NCBI GenBank assembly: GCA_947087645.1
Contig: CAMUDN010000004.1
Span: 1-64,000, forward strand
DNA length: 64,000 nt
Origin: an uncultured Bulleidia sp.
Lineage (GTDB): Bacteria; Bacillota_I; Bacilli_A; Erysipelotrichales; Erysipelotrichaceae
Reading direction: 5' to 3'
Part shown: piece after piece, positions 34,291 through 44,085 of the stretch
Layout: each line of letters opens with the position of its first letter
How positions within the stretch are numbered: position 1 is the stretch's first letter
Made by a program: the position numbers and the translations under genes
The notes under the pieces: generated by a model
Told to the model about the DNA's origin: nothing
Database searches by the model: none
The model's input: the letters and a program-made list of their open reading frames with translations, nothing else

Positions 34291-35180
34291 GAAGTGGCTT
34301 TGTGGGTATTGCTGGTCGTCCTAATGCTGGTAAAAGTACTTTGTTGAACACTTTAATAGGTGAGAAACTGGCTATTGTATCGGCTAAAAGTCAAACTACT
34401 AGATGTGAAATTAGAGGTATTTTAAGTCGGCAAGATGGACAAATTATTTTTGTCGATACACCTGGTATTCATAAACCGTTTGATCGTTTAGGTGTACGCA
34501 TGAATAAGGAAGTATATTCAGTCATGCAAGATGTTGAATTATTATATTTAGTAATTGATGCTTCTATACCATTTGCTAAAGGGGATGCTTTTGTTTTAGA
34601 ACATATTAAAAAATTAAATATACCTGTTTTTTTAATATTAAATAAAGTTGATAAAATGAGTAAAGAAAGAATAATGCAAGTTATTCAAAAATGGCAAGCA
34701 AGATTTAACTTTAATGAATACTTTCCTATATCTGCTAAATTTGATTTACATTTAGATGATCTAGTTAAAACAACCATGTCTTATTTACCTCAAGGTGATT
34801 ATCTTTATCCATCTGACTTAACTAGTGATAGTGCTTTAGATTTTCGCTTGGCAGAAATGATTCGGGAAAAGATTTTACAAAAAACAGAAGATGAGGTTCC
34901 TCATGCTTGTGCTGTTTATATTGAAAATAAAGTTTGGCGAAAAAAGGCATGTTATATTCAAGCAACAATATTAGTTGATCGTCCATCTCAAAAACCTATC
35001 TTAATTGGTAAAGAGGGATCAATGTTAAAGATGATTGGTAGTTTAGCAAGGCAAGATATGGAAAAATTACTAAATAAAAAAGTTTTTCTTGAATTATTTG
35101 TACGGGTCGAAGAAGAATGGCGAAGTAAAGATATTCGGATCAGTCAAATGGGTTATGCAGGAGCAAATCGTGATGAATGA
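34287..35180 (+). CDS. era: Ribosome-associated GTPase Era
   Basis: 297 residues. GRPNAGKSTLLN (G1), DTPGIHKP (G3), NKVDK (G4), then a C-terminal KH domain with ILIGKEGSMLKMIG that binds the 16S 3' end. Needed for 30S assembly and linked to the cell cycle. Overlaps recO by 8 bases. Confidence 0.96.
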   Translation: MRSGFVGIAGRPNAGKSTLLNTLIGEKLAIVSAKSQTTRCEIRGILSRQDGQIIFVDTPGIHKPFDRLGVRMNKEVYSVMQDVELLYLVIDASIPFAKGDAFVLEHIKKLNIPVFLILNKVDKMSKERIMQVIQKWQARFNFNEYFPISAKFDLHLDDLVKTTMSYLPQGDYLYPSDLTSDSALDFRLAEMIREKILQKTEDEVPHACAVYIENKVWRKKACYIQATILVDRPSQKPILIGKEGSMLKMIGSLARQDMEKLLNKKVFLELFVRVEEEWRSKDIRISQMGYAGANRDE

Positions 35181-35895
35181 TCAAATAATTGGCTTTGTAT
35201 TAAAGACAGTTGAATATAAAGAAAAAGATCGTATTATCACTTTATTTAGTGAAAAAGGAAAAATAACTTTTTTAGCTAAAGGTGTTCAAAAATTGAATTC
35301 TAAAAATGCTGCATCATTACAATTATTTACAAAAGTTAATGTTTGTTATAATGCTAAAGAAGAAAGAAATATGCAACAATTAATGCAAGCTAAAACAGTA
35401 ATGTTTTATCGCCATTTATATAATGATTTACAATTGAGTTCAATGGCTAATATATTAGTTGATATTCTTGATCGTTTAGCGGTTAATAATGATAGTCATA
35501 TTTTATTTTCGATTCTTGAACAAAGTTTTCAGTTATGGGAACAAAATGCGGATAGTAATTTAGTTTTTATGCTTGCTTTAAGTAGCTTATTACAATTATT
35601 TGGCTTTTGTCCGAATGTTGATTCTTGTGTTCATTGTGATAGTCGTAAAGTTGTTTATTTTAGTTCTTTACAAGGGGGCTTTTTGTGTGCTGAACATAGT
35701 AATTATCAGCAGTTAAAAATTGAACAACTGAAAAGATTAAGAATTGCTTTTAAAGCAAAAATGGAACAATATGGAGCGTTGAAGGATAAAGTTTTTTTTG
35801 ATCAAAAGGATATTGCTTATGCTTTGGCAATGTTTAAAGAACATGCTGATTTAAATTTAAAATCAATTTATTTTTATGAACATTTATTTCTATAA
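35173..35895 (+). CDS. recO: DNA repair protein RecO
   Basis: 240 residues from ATG 35173, inside the end of era. N-terminal OB fold (IIGFVLKTVEYKEKDRIITLFSEKGK) and a zinc-binding motif CPNVDSCVHC...C in the C-terminal helical part. It loads RecA with RecR on SSB-covered DNA. The order era-recO-glyS matches Bacillus. Confidence 0.93.
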   Translation: MNDQIIGFVLKTVEYKEKDRIITLFSEKGKITFLAKGVQKLNSKNAASLQLFTKVNVCYNAKEERNMQQLMQAKTVMFYRHLYNDLQLSSMANILVDILDRLAVNNDSHILFSILEQSFQLWEQNADSNLVFMLALSSLLQLFGFCPNVDSCVHCDSRKVVYFSSLQGGFLCAEHSNYQQLKIEQLKRLRIAFKAKMEQYGALKDKVFFDQKDIAYALAMFKEHADLNLKSIYFYEHLFL

Positions 35896-35897
35896 AT

Positions 35898-35908
35898 TAT
35901 GTTACAAT
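35898..35908 (+). promoter_or_regulatory. Extended -10 promoter of glyS
   Basis: TATGTTACAAT (hexamer TACAAT 35903-35908) just after the recO stop. It matches the TATGTTANAAT pattern at four other genes. Confidence 0.5.
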
Positions 35909-35930
35909 CAGGTGGCAGAAAAGAGGATAT

Positions 35931-37313
35931 ATGAAAAAGGAAAAAACATTTGAATTAATTGTGGCGCATGCAAAAAATACAGGTTTTGTTTTTCAAGGTT
36001 CAGAAATTTATGGTGGTTTAAGTAATACTTGGGATTTTGGACCATATGGTGTTTTGTTAAAAGATGCTATTAAAAGAGCATGGCAAAAAAAGTTTTTACA
36101 CGAATCAGCTAATAATGTTGAATTACAAGCTGCTATTTTAATGAATCCTAAAGTTTGGCAAGCATCGGGTCATTTGAGTAGTTTTTCTGATCCTTTAATG
36201 GATTGTAAAGATTGTAAAACAAGACATCGGGCTGATCAGTTAATTGAAGAAGCAAGCAATGGTCAAGTGAATCCTGAAGGTTGGTCTAATATTGAAATGG
36301 AACAATATATTAAAGAAAATAACATTTCTTGTCCTAATTGTGGTAGTCATAATTTTACATCTATTCGTCAATTTAATTTAATGTTTAAAACTTTTCAAGG
36401 TATTCTTGAAGATGCTAAAAGTACCATTTATTTACGACCAGAAACGGCACAGGGTATGTTTGTTCAGTTTAAAAATATTCAACGTACTTATCGCAAAAAA
36501 TTACCTTTTGGAATTGGTCAAATTGGTAAATCTTTTCGGAATGAAATAACACCAGGTAATTTTATTTTTCGGACAAGAGAATTTGAACAGATGGAAATGG
36601 AATATTTTGTTAAACCAGGTGAAGATGATCAATGGTTCGATTACTGGCGTAATTTTTGTATGGAATGGATTTTATCTTTAGGAGCAAAGAAAGAAAATTT
36701 GCGTTTTAGAGATCATACAAAGGAAGAATTATCTTTTTATTCGAAAGCAACTAGTGATATTGAATATAAATTTCCATGGGGATTTGGTGAATTATGGGGC
36801 ATTGCTAATCGAACAAATTATGATTTAACTCGTCATCAAGAGGTTTCGGGTAAGGATTTAAGTTATTTAGATCCAAATACCAATGAAAAATATTTACCAT
36901 ATGTAATTGAACCAGCTGTTGGTGTTGAACGCTTATTTTTTATGTTCTTTACAGATGCATATGATGAGGAAGAATTAGCCAATGGAGATACACGAGTAGT
37001 TATGCATTTTTCACCTGTTTTAGCACCAATTAAAGCAGCTATTTTACCTTTAAGACAAAAAATTCATGGTGATATGGCGGAAGAATTACGACAAAAATTA
37101 GCTAAATATTTTATGGTTCAGATTGATGTGTCAGGTTCAATTGGTAAAAGATATCGTCGGCAAGATGAAATTGGGACACCATTTTGCTTAACTATTGATG
37201 ATGAGAGTTTAACAGATAAAACAATAACAATTCGCTATCGTGATAGCATGCAACAAGAACGTATGACAATTGATGAAGTCATTGCAACTATTCAAAAGGC
37301 AATTAGTTTTTAG
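35931..37313 (+). CDS. glyS: Glycyl-tRNA synthetase, single-chain class II type
   Basis: 460 residues of the homodimeric type, not the alpha2beta2 GlyQ/GlyS type. Class II motifs: an N-terminal GFVFQGSEIYGGLSNTWDFGPYG, motif 2 FRNEITPGNFIFRTREFEQMEMEYF and motif 3 EPAVGVERL. The insert with CKDCKTRH...CPNCGS could bind zinc. C-terminal anticodon-binding domain present. AGAGGAT precedes the ATG. dnaG follows at 9 bases. Confidence 0.95.
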   Translation: MKKEKTFELIVAHAKNTGFVFQGSEIYGGLSNTWDFGPYGVLLKDAIKRAWQKKFLHESANNVELQAAILMNPKVWQASGHLSSFSDPLMDCKDCKTRHRADQLIEEASNGQVNPEGWSNIEMEQYIKENNISCPNCGSHNFTSIRQFNLMFKTFQGILEDAKSTIYLRPETAQGMFVQFKNIQRTYRKKLPFGIGQIGKSFRNEITPGNFIFRTREFEQMEMEYFVKPGEDDQWFDYWRNFCMEWILSLGAKKENLRFRDHTKEELSFYSKATSDIEYKFPWGFGELWGIANRTNYDLTRHQEVSGKDLSYLDPNTNEKYLPYVIEPAVGVERLFFMFFTDAYDEEELANGDTRVVMHFSPVLAPIKAAILPLRQKIHGDMAEELRQKLAKYFMVQIDVSGSIGKRYRRQDEIGTPFCLTIDDESLTDKTITIRYRDSMQQERMTIDEVIATIQKAISF

Positions 37314-37322
37314 GAGAAAAGA

Positions 37323-39065
37323 ATGGATATTGCAAAAGAAACGATTGCAGAAATTCGTTCAAAAGCTAATATTGTTGATATTATTCGTCATTATATACCA
37401 GTGCAAAAAAAAGGAAATGCTTATGTAGCTGTTTGTCCTTTTCATAATGACCATGATCCGTCATTAAAAATTTCTAATGAAAAACAAATTTATCATTGTT
37501 TTGTCTGTCAAGCTGGTGGTTCTGTTTTTCAATTTGTCCAAGATTTTGAAAAAATATCTTTCCGTTTGGCTGTTTTAAAAGTAGCTGATATAGTTGGTTT
37601 TAAAATCAATATTAATATACCTCCTGAACAAACAGATAATACTGTAAATAAGCGGCTAAAAGAGTTATTAACAGATACTACTCAATATTTTACATATAGT
37701 TTGAAAACAGATGCAGCATTGAAAGCCCAAATGTATTTAAAAAAACGAGGGATAGATGAAGAAACAATTGCGAAGTTTAATATTGGTTTTAATCTTCCTA
37801 ATCAATTATATCGTTATCTTAAGGCTAAAGGATATCAAGAACAAGAGATGATTGAAGCTAATGTAGTACGCTATTTTAATGGTACATTTCAAGATGTCTT
37901 TCAAAATCGTATCTGTTTTGCTATTCATGATCGTAAAGGGCAAACGATTGCTTATACAGCCCGTAGTTTAGAAAAAGATATTGATAGTAAGTATATTAAT
38001 ACAGATAATAATGTCCTTTTTCAAAAAGGGCGGACAATTTATAATTTTCATCGTGCTCAACTGGCCGCAAGGCGGCTAGGTAAAGTTATTTTATGTGAAG
38101 GAGTAATGGATGTTATTGCTTTTAGTCAAGTTGGCATAGATAATGCTGTTTGTACTTTAGGTACAGCATGTACTATTGAACAAGTACGTATACTAGCTAA
38201 TATGGCACCTTTATTGGTCATTGCTTATGATGGTGATCAAGCTGGTCAAAATGCTTCTTATAAAGTAGCTAAGTTAGCCCAAAAAATTGGCCTTGAAGTA
38301 CGTATTTTAAAAAATTATGATCAACTTGATCCAGATGAAATATTACGACAAAAGGGTAAAGATGCTTTACAATCATTTGGACAAAGAGAACAAAATTATG
38401 TTGAGTTTTTACTAAATTATAAATTACAGCAAGTTAATTTAGATAATTACTCTGAACGTAAAAAAACTGGTTTGGAATTAGCTTCTGAATTAGAAAGTAT
38501 TAATGATCAAATAGATCGGCAATATTTACAAAAGAAAATAGAAGAAAAATTAGGTTTTTCATTGCCAAATGCTAAATTGATATTATCAAGTAGTAAAGTT
38601 AACAAAACTAAAGATAAAGTAGTTGATGGTTTAGAAATAGCGGAATTAGAAATTCTTACTTATATGGCTAAATATCCTTGTGCTATAACCTATTTTGACC
38701 AGCAATTAGGCTATCTTTTAAATGCAACATATAATGAAATCGCTTTAACACTTGTTAATCATCAACATTGTCATCAGGAAATATCCCTTTTGGAATTATT
38801 GGAAAATAGTCAAAATATGGAAGAAAGAAAATGTTGGACAAATATTATTGCTCGTGAAAATCAAATAGGTGAGTATCAAGAAGAAATTTTAAGGGCATTA
38901 TTTAATCGTATTCAAATAGCTAATTTAGAAGAAAAAATGTTAACTATTTATCAGAGTTTAGAAAATCCATGTTTAGATAAAACAAGTCGTAAAATAATGT
39001 TAGATAAGTATAGTGCAATTAAACGTGAGTTAGGTAAATTAAAAATCAGTGTAAATAAAGAATAA
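37323..39065 (+). CDS. dnaG: DNA primase DnaG
   Basis: 580 residues. The N-terminal zinc-binding domain (CPFHNDHDPS...YHCFVCQ) is followed by the TOPRIM core with EGVMDVIAF and AYDGDQAGQ, and a C-terminal helical helicase-binding region. It makes RNA primers for replication. It precedes rpoD in the classic macromolecular synthesis order (here without rpsU directly upstream). Confidence 0.95.
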   Translation: MDIAKETIAEIRSKANIVDIIRHYIPVQKKGNAYVAVCPFHNDHDPSLKISNEKQIYHCFVCQAGGSVFQFVQDFEKISFRLAVLKVADIVGFKININIPPEQTDNTVNKRLKELLTDTTQYFTYSLKTDAALKAQMYLKKRGIDEETIAKFNIGFNLPNQLYRYLKAKGYQEQEMIEANVVRYFNGTFQDVFQNRICFAIHDRKGQTIAYTARSLEKDIDSKYINTDNNVLFQKGRTIYNFHRAQLAARRLGKVILCEGVMDVIAFSQVGIDNAVCTLGTACTIEQVRILANMAPLLVIAYDGDQAGQNASYKVAKLAQKIGLEVRILKNYDQLDPDEILRQKGKDALQSFGQREQNYVEFLLNYKLQQVNLDNYSERKKTGLELASELESINDQIDRQYLQKKIEEKLGFSLPNAKLILSSSKVNKTKDKVVDGLEIAELEILTYMAKYPCAITYFDQQLGYLLNATYNEIALTLVNHQHCHQEISLLELLENSQNMEERKCWTNIIARENQIGEYQEEILRALFNRIQIANLEEKMLTIYQSLENPCLDKTSRKIMLDKYSAIKRELGKLKISVNKE

Positions 39066-39075
39066 GTATGTTAAG

Positions 39076-39086
39076 TATGTTAAAAT
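39076..39086 (+). promoter_or_regulatory. Extended -10 promoter of rpoD
   Basis: TATGTTAAAAT (hexamer TAAAAT 39081-39086), preceded by a partial copy (GTATGTTAA). The ATG follows at 39110 after AGGAGA. Confidence 0.5.
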
Positions 39087-39109
39087 ACTAAAATAAGATA
39101 GGAGAAGCT

Positions 39110-40318
39110 ATGGGAAAAACAAAAAGTAATGAAGAAAATATCATAATTAGCTCTTTAAAAAATGATGGTTCTACAACAGGTTATAAAACTTTAGATGATT
39201 TAAAAGAAGATTATAAAAAAATCTATCAAAAGAATGGCGAATTATTACAAAAAGATATTTTATCTTCGCTTGAGCATTTAGACCTAACTGATGATGAAAT
39301 GGATGATCTTTGGGATTGGTTTAATGAGCAAAAAATGGAAATAACTTCAGAAGAAGAATTAGAAGCTATTGAAGATGATGAATTAGCTTCGGATACGGAA
39401 GAAATTGATGATGCAGATGTTGATCTTGATGATAATAAGAAAGATGATATTTTTGGTAGTCAAATACATGGTGAAATATCAATTACTTCTGGTGACTCGG
39501 TAAAAATGTATTTGAAAGAGATTGGTCGTGTTCCTCTTTTAAAAGCAGATGAAGAGATTGAAATAGCTAAAAGAATTAAACAAGGTGATGAAGAAGCACG
39601 TAATATTTTAATTTCATCTAATTTGCGTTTAGTTGTTTCTATTGCCAAAAAATATGTTGGTCGTGGTATGCAATTTTTAGATTTAATTCAAGAAGGTAAT
39701 ATGGGTCTAGTTAAAGCAGTAGAGAAATTTGATTATACAAAGGGATTTAAATTTTCAACTTATGCTACATGGTGGATTAGACAAGCTATTACTCGTGCTA
39801 TTGCTGATCAAGCAAGAACTATTCGTATTCCTGTTCATATGGTTGAAACGATTAATAAATTAACCCGCGTAGAAAGAAGTTTAGTCCAAGAATTAAGTCG
39901 TGAGCCAACACCAGAAGAAATAGCAGAAAGGTTAGATGGTATTTCAGCTGATAAAGTTCGAGAAATTAAAAAGATAGCTCTTGATCCAGTTTCGTTAGAA
40001 ACACCGATTGGCGAAGAAGATGATTCACATTTAGGAGATTTTATTGAAGATAAAGATGCCTTAAGTCCTGATCAATATGCATCTAATCAATTGTTAAAGG
40101 ATGAAATTAATGCTGTTCTTTCGGGTTTAACCGAGCGTGAAGAAAAAGTATTACGTTTACGTTTTGGTTTATATGATGGTCGAACAAGAACATTAGAAGA
40201 AGTGGGACGGGAATTTAATGTCACACGAGAAAGAATTCGGCAAATTGAAGCTAAAGCATTGCGTAAATTGAAGCATCCTAATCGTTCTAAACGTTTGAAA
40301 GATTTTTTTGATAAATGA
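39110..40318 (+). CDS. rpoD: Primary RNA polymerase sigma factor
   Basis: 402 residues. Region 1.1-like N-terminus with an acidic stretch near 80-115, then region 1.2 (DSVKMYLKEIGRVPLL), region 2 (NLRLVVSIAKKYVGRGMQFLDLIQEGNMGL, TYATWWIRQAI), region 3 and region 4 (TLEEVGREFNVTRERIRQIEAKALRKLKHP). Housekeeping sigma. The stop overlaps the trmK ATG. Confidence 0.96.
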   Translation: MGKTKSNEENIIISSLKNDGSTTGYKTLDDLKEDYKKIYQKNGELLQKDILSSLEHLDLTDDEMDDLWDWFNEQKMEITSEEELEAIEDDELASDTEEIDDADVDLDDNKKDDIFGSQIHGEISITSGDSVKMYLKEIGRVPLLKADEEIEIAKRIKQGDEEARNILISSNLRLVVSIAKKYVGRGMQFLDLIQEGNMGLVKAVEKFDYTKGFKFSTYATWWIRQAITRAIADQARTIRIPVHMVETINKLTRVERSLVQELSREPTPEEIAERLDGISADKVREIKKIALDPVSLETPIGEEDDSHLGDFIEDKDALSPDQYASNQLLKDEINAVLSGLTEREEKVLRLRFGLYDGRTRTLEEVGREFNVTRERIRQIEAKALRKLKHPNRSKRLKDFFDK

Positions 40319-40968
40319 TGAATGATCGTTTACAAGCAATTAAAGAACATGTTAAAAGAGGCTTGGTCATAGCAGATATTGGTTGTGATCATGCTTTTTT
40401 ACCAATTGCTTTAATACAAGCAAAAATAGCTGATAAAGTGTATGCTTGTGATATTGCAAAAGGGCCATTATATAAAGCAAAAGAAAATATTATTAAAGCT
40501 GGCTTAAGTAATAAAATATTTCCTATCTTAAGTGATGGTATGGCAAATGTTCCAAGTGATACAGAGGGAATTATAATTGCTGGTATGGGCGGTCAAACAG
40601 CAATACATATCATCGCTAATGCTTTAGCAAAAGCAATGCTATATAAACAGATTATTTTACAAGTTAATCGTGGATATGAAGAGCTACGTAAATATATATT
40701 TACTCAAGGATTTAAAGTTCAAGAAGAATGGGTAACAAAAGATCGTGGCTTTTATTATTTGGCATTTACAATGGTTTATGATGGTATAGGAACATATACA
40801 GAAGAAGATATTTTTATTGGTCCATGTTTAAAAAAGAAAAAAGATCTACTTGCTAAAGAATGGTTTCAAAAAGAAATAGATAAAGCAGAAAAGATTTTAC
40901 CTTTAACACATGATGAGCAATTTAAAAAAAGAATTAGATATTACCAAAATTATGTGACAAATTTTTAA
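40315..40968 (+). CDS. trmK: tRNA m1A22 methyltransferase TrmK
   Basis: 217 residues. Rossmann SAM-binding start VIADIGCDHAFLPIALI, then ACDIAKGPL and IAGMGGQTAI, the TrmK markers. Methylates A22 of tRNAs. It follows rpoD, as in Bacillus. It is the last housekeeping gene before the surface-protein island. Confidence 0.92.
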   Translation: MMNDRLQAIKEHVKRGLVIADIGCDHAFLPIALIQAKIADKVYACDIAKGPLYKAKENIIKAGLSNKIFPILSDGMANVPSDTEGIIIAGMGGQTAIHIIANALAKAMLYKQIILQVNRGYEELRKYIFTQGFKVQEEWVTKDRGFYYLAFTMVYDGIGTYTEEDIFIGPCLKKKKDLLAKEWFQKEIDKAEKILPLTHDEQFKKRIRYYQNYVTNF

Positions 40969-40970
40969 TG

Positions 40971-40996
40971 AACATACACTAAATGTATGTTTTTTT
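40971..40996 (+). terminator. trmK terminator
   Basis: AACATACA (40971-40978) pairs with TGTATGTT (40984-40991), followed by a T-run to 40996. Confidence 0.83.
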
Positions 40997-41465
40997 ATAT
41001 ACCTATATGAAACTTATCTATCGTATTATTTTTTGCATGATAAAAGATAAAGCTCTTAAAAAAACTAAATATTATTGTTGAATAAGTTAATAATTACATT
41101 ATTAGAAATATGAAGAAAGCTTAAGATCAATGAATATGAGAAAAAATATATGAGCCTAGTAGATCTGTTTAATACTGTAAAATTAAGGTTTAAGAAAGTC
41201 AAAGATACCACGCATAGTTGACGACTAATCATACATAATGCTGTCTACGTTGAGTTTGTTTTTCTTGATAGGAACGTAATGAAAATAGATGCGTAAATAA
41301 TGAATGCACAATATAAAAAACTAGTCAATATAGAATTTATCTTATATAATTAGATTAAAGAATAGCATAAAACATGTATTTCTGCTTATTTTTATGCCAT
41401 TTTTCTGAAAAATATGTAAATAAAAGTAATGTCAATTGATGAATTATCTAAAGGAGAGAGAGACG
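40997..41465. other. Long non-coding gap before the surface gene
   Basis: About 470 bases with stop codons in all frames and no recognisable gene. It probably holds the promoter and leader of the surface-protein gene. No transposase remnant or tRNA could be identified. The size and lack of genes contrast with the close packing to the left. Confidence 0.4.
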
Positions 41466-43541
41466 ATGAAATCATTTGTAAAAAAGACAATGGGTCTATT
41501 GATAGCATTTGGTATAATGTCTGGAACTACCCCGGCATTTGCTGAAAGTAATCAATCAATAGCTCAAAGAAGGTATGACTATTTTAAAGAAAAAGATTAT
41601 AAAACAGGCAAAGTCCCTACATTTGATGAATATACTAAAAATGAATTGGCTAAACAAGCAGAATATAAGACTTTAGCCGCAAAGACTGTTAAACAAAATT
41701 ATTGGTCAGATCTTGTTTGGTATGAGAATAAAAATAATGGTTTTGGTGGTTTCATTCCAAAAGATTTAATTCCTTATTTTCAAAAGAATAAATTGGATTG
41801 GACAGACAAGCTGAATGAATCGGGCTATTATTTAGATTTTCCAACGATGGGTATTTTTGATGATACCGAAGAAACAAAGAAGATTATTGAGGGCAGTGGT
41901 TCACTTACCTTTATGAGACCATTTAAGATTTTGATGCTATCTTATGAAGCCTATGCACTTGATCATTATCCAGCTATAAAACATAAGGAAAATCCTAATC
42001 AACAATATAACTATTGGAAAGATGGCAAAGTATGGAATCCCTATAACTTTGATGCAAAAAAAGATTTATTGTATTCAGATGAGTTGAAGAAAATAAATGA
42101 TGACTTTATTGCGGGTAAAGAGTCTAAGCTTGAGGGCAACTATGATATTCGCGCTGATATTAAAGAAAAAGATCAAAAATCTTCAATCATGGTTGAACAC
42201 CATATTGGTGATAAGCTTGATTTAGAATTTACCGTTGATACTGATTTAGTTCGTCGCATACAGAATTCCATACTTTTAGGAATTATTGGTTCAGAATTTC
42301 CTGCCTATTATACAATGGTGAATAACACACCAGAGAATGGATTGACACAAGCTGATGGTAGTTTTGTTTATCGCATGAAATTACCTAAGGGACTAAAACC
42401 ATCGAAAGATACCAGTTATACAATCAGTGGCGCTCCTGATGATTTTGAAGTCAATGTTAAAAAATATGATGAGCAAAGTAATGAAATTACGGTAGGCATT
42501 CGTATGAAGGATGTTAACCCTACAAATGACAAGAATAAATTTGAAAAGCTGAAAGATCGTTTTAAGAAGATACAACAATTGGGAAAAATTACTTTATCTG
42601 TTAAACAATTAGAGATTGGTAAAGATGTTGAAGTTAACAAACCAAGTCAGGTGATCGGACGAGCTTCGGGTGTTTATGAATATTTCTATTCCACAAGTGA
42701 TGAAGCTTTAAAGAACCAAGATCCTTATCCTTTCAAAGATCAATATCGCCATAAAGATCAAGTAACAACTGAAAATATGTCGGATCATCATTCCTATGTT
42801 GTCTTTCCAGTTGTGTTTGCTGCTAAACAATCTAGTGATGGTATTGATGAAGCTCTAGAAAAAGATGATAATGGTAAAGCTAAACAAGCAAACTTAATTT
42901 CTTATAGCTTTATTGTTAAGGAATCAACAGTTACTTTCATGAATGGATCTAAAACTCATGCCAAGGTTAAGGTTGAAACAGGTAAAGAAATTGATAAAGA
43001 TGTTTTAGTAGACGAAAAAATGCCTGCAAATGCAACTAAAGATGGCTTTATATTTAAAGAGTGGAATACAAAAGCAGATGGTACAGGTACAAAATTTACT
43101 GGTGACACCAAAGTAAATAGTGATTTAACAGTGTATGCTATCTTCGCCTTGAAGTCTTCTAAACTAAATGCAGTTCCAAAATTGACCGTTACTGATAAGA
43201 CAATTACCAAAGGTGAAAGTCTTGATTTGAAGAATCTTATTATCTCAGCTACGGATGCTGAAGATGGAGATTTAAAAGCTAAAGTTAAGATTAGTAGTGA
43301 TGATAACTTTGATGAAAATAAAGTTGGTAGCTATACAATTGTGTTTACAGTAACTGATAGTAATGGTGCAAGTACGACAAAGAGAGCGACAGTGATAGTA
43401 AATGATCTTGTCAAGAAACATGGTGATATGCCAAAAACAGGTGAATCTAAGACCCTTATATTCTTATTGTCTATTTTAGGATTTGCAATCATAGGTTTAG
43501 GTATCTTTTACAAACAGAAAATGATGGAAGAAAATAAATAG
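41466..43541 (+). CDS. Cell-wall-anchored surface protein (MPKTG) with Flg_new and Ig-like repeats
   Basis: 691 residues from ATG 41466, after AAGGAGAG; an in-frame ATG at 41436 has no ribosome site. Signal peptide ends near AFAES. Residues 30-490 are a large domain of unknown family, rich in Tyr, Lys and Asp. Then comes one Listeria-Bacteroides (Flg_new) repeat (VTFMNGSKTH...FKEWNTKADGTGT...LTVYAIF), one Ig/cadherin-like domain (TITKGESLDLKNLI...YTIVFTVTDSNG) and a sorting signal MPKTGE, helix and KQKMMEENK tail. MPKTG replaces LPXTG. Likely adhesin or wall protein. Confidence 0.85.
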   Translation: MKSFVKKTMGLLIAFGIMSGTTPAFAESNQSIAQRRYDYFKEKDYKTGKVPTFDEYTKNELAKQAEYKTLAAKTVKQNYWSDLVWYENKNNGFGGFIPKDLIPYFQKNKLDWTDKLNESGYYLDFPTMGIFDDTEETKKIIEGSGSLTFMRPFKILMLSYEAYALDHYPAIKHKENPNQQYNYWKDGKVWNPYNFDAKKDLLYSDELKKINDDFIAGKESKLEGNYDIRADIKEKDQKSSIMVEHHIGDKLDLEFTVDTDLVRRIQNSILLGIIGSEFPAYYTMVNNTPENGLTQADGSFVYRMKLPKGLKPSKDTSYTISGAPDDFEVNVKKYDEQSNEITVGIRMKDVNPTNDKNKFEKLKDRFKKIQQLGKITLSVKQLEIGKDVEVNKPSQVIGRASGVYEYFYSTSDEALKNQDPYPFKDQYRHKDQVTTENMSDHHSYVVFPVVFAAKQSSDGIDEALEKDDNGKAKQANLISYSFIVKESTVTFMNGSKTHAKVKVETGKEIDKDVLVDEKMPANATKDGFIFKEWNTKADGTGTKFTGDTKVNSDLTVYAIFALKSSKLNAVPKLTVTDKTITKGESLDLKNLIISATDAEDGDLKAKVKISSDDNFDENKVGSYTIVFTVTDSNGASTTKRATVIVNDLVKKHGDMPKTGESKTLIFLLSILGFAIIGLGIFYKQKMMEENK

Positions 43542-43582
43542 GTAAACATGACTTGTTTTAAGTATTGAGTATCATTTATGAG

Positions 43583-43618
43583 AAGATGACTCTAGCAATA
43601 TGTTAGAGTCATCTTTTT
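43583..43618 (+). terminator. Terminator of the MPKTG surface gene
   Basis: Perfect 12-bp stem AAGATGACTCTA (43583-43594) / TAGAGTCATCTT (43604-43615) followed by TTT. Confidence 0.88.
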
Positions 43619-44085
43619 GTGTATTATATAAAGATATGCTTACAAAAAAATATGCTAAATAACTTTATAAAAAATTATCCTAACATCAACTTCAAAAGAA
43701 AGATTATAGGTCAAAATTATCACAATAAATGAAGCATTTTATCTTTGTGGAGTATTATCAAAGAAGGTGGTAAATAAATATCAAGCATTACTAAGATATA
43801 AAATTTTTCTAAGGATATGTGTCATACAATGCTTGGTTGAATATTAAATCATAAGAATTTTAAAATTGAATATACAGATAATAGATAAGAGAGTTATTGA
43901 TAAATTTTTATAAGAGAATAGCAAAAGAAAAAATTAATTTGAAATAGCAAAATAATATAGTTAACTCAATTATAAAATTAGTTAATTTTTAGTTTGATAC
44001 GTGATATGCAAATAAAATGAGACTTAACTAAAGGTGTTTTTTTTTAGTGATAATATATATTTAAAGAATTATAGAGGAAAAATTT
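43619..44085. other. Non-coding gap
   Basis: About 465 bases between the terminator and the DUF4352 gene. A 40-codon frame near 43700-43860 has no ribosome site or similarity that I can see. AT-rich; nothing else supported. Confidence 0.35.

Noticed and set aside
43700..43860. Possible transposase remnant in the gap before the DUF4352 gene
   Set aside because: A 40-codon frame was read by eye but shows no recognisable transposase motif, and no terminal repeats flank it.
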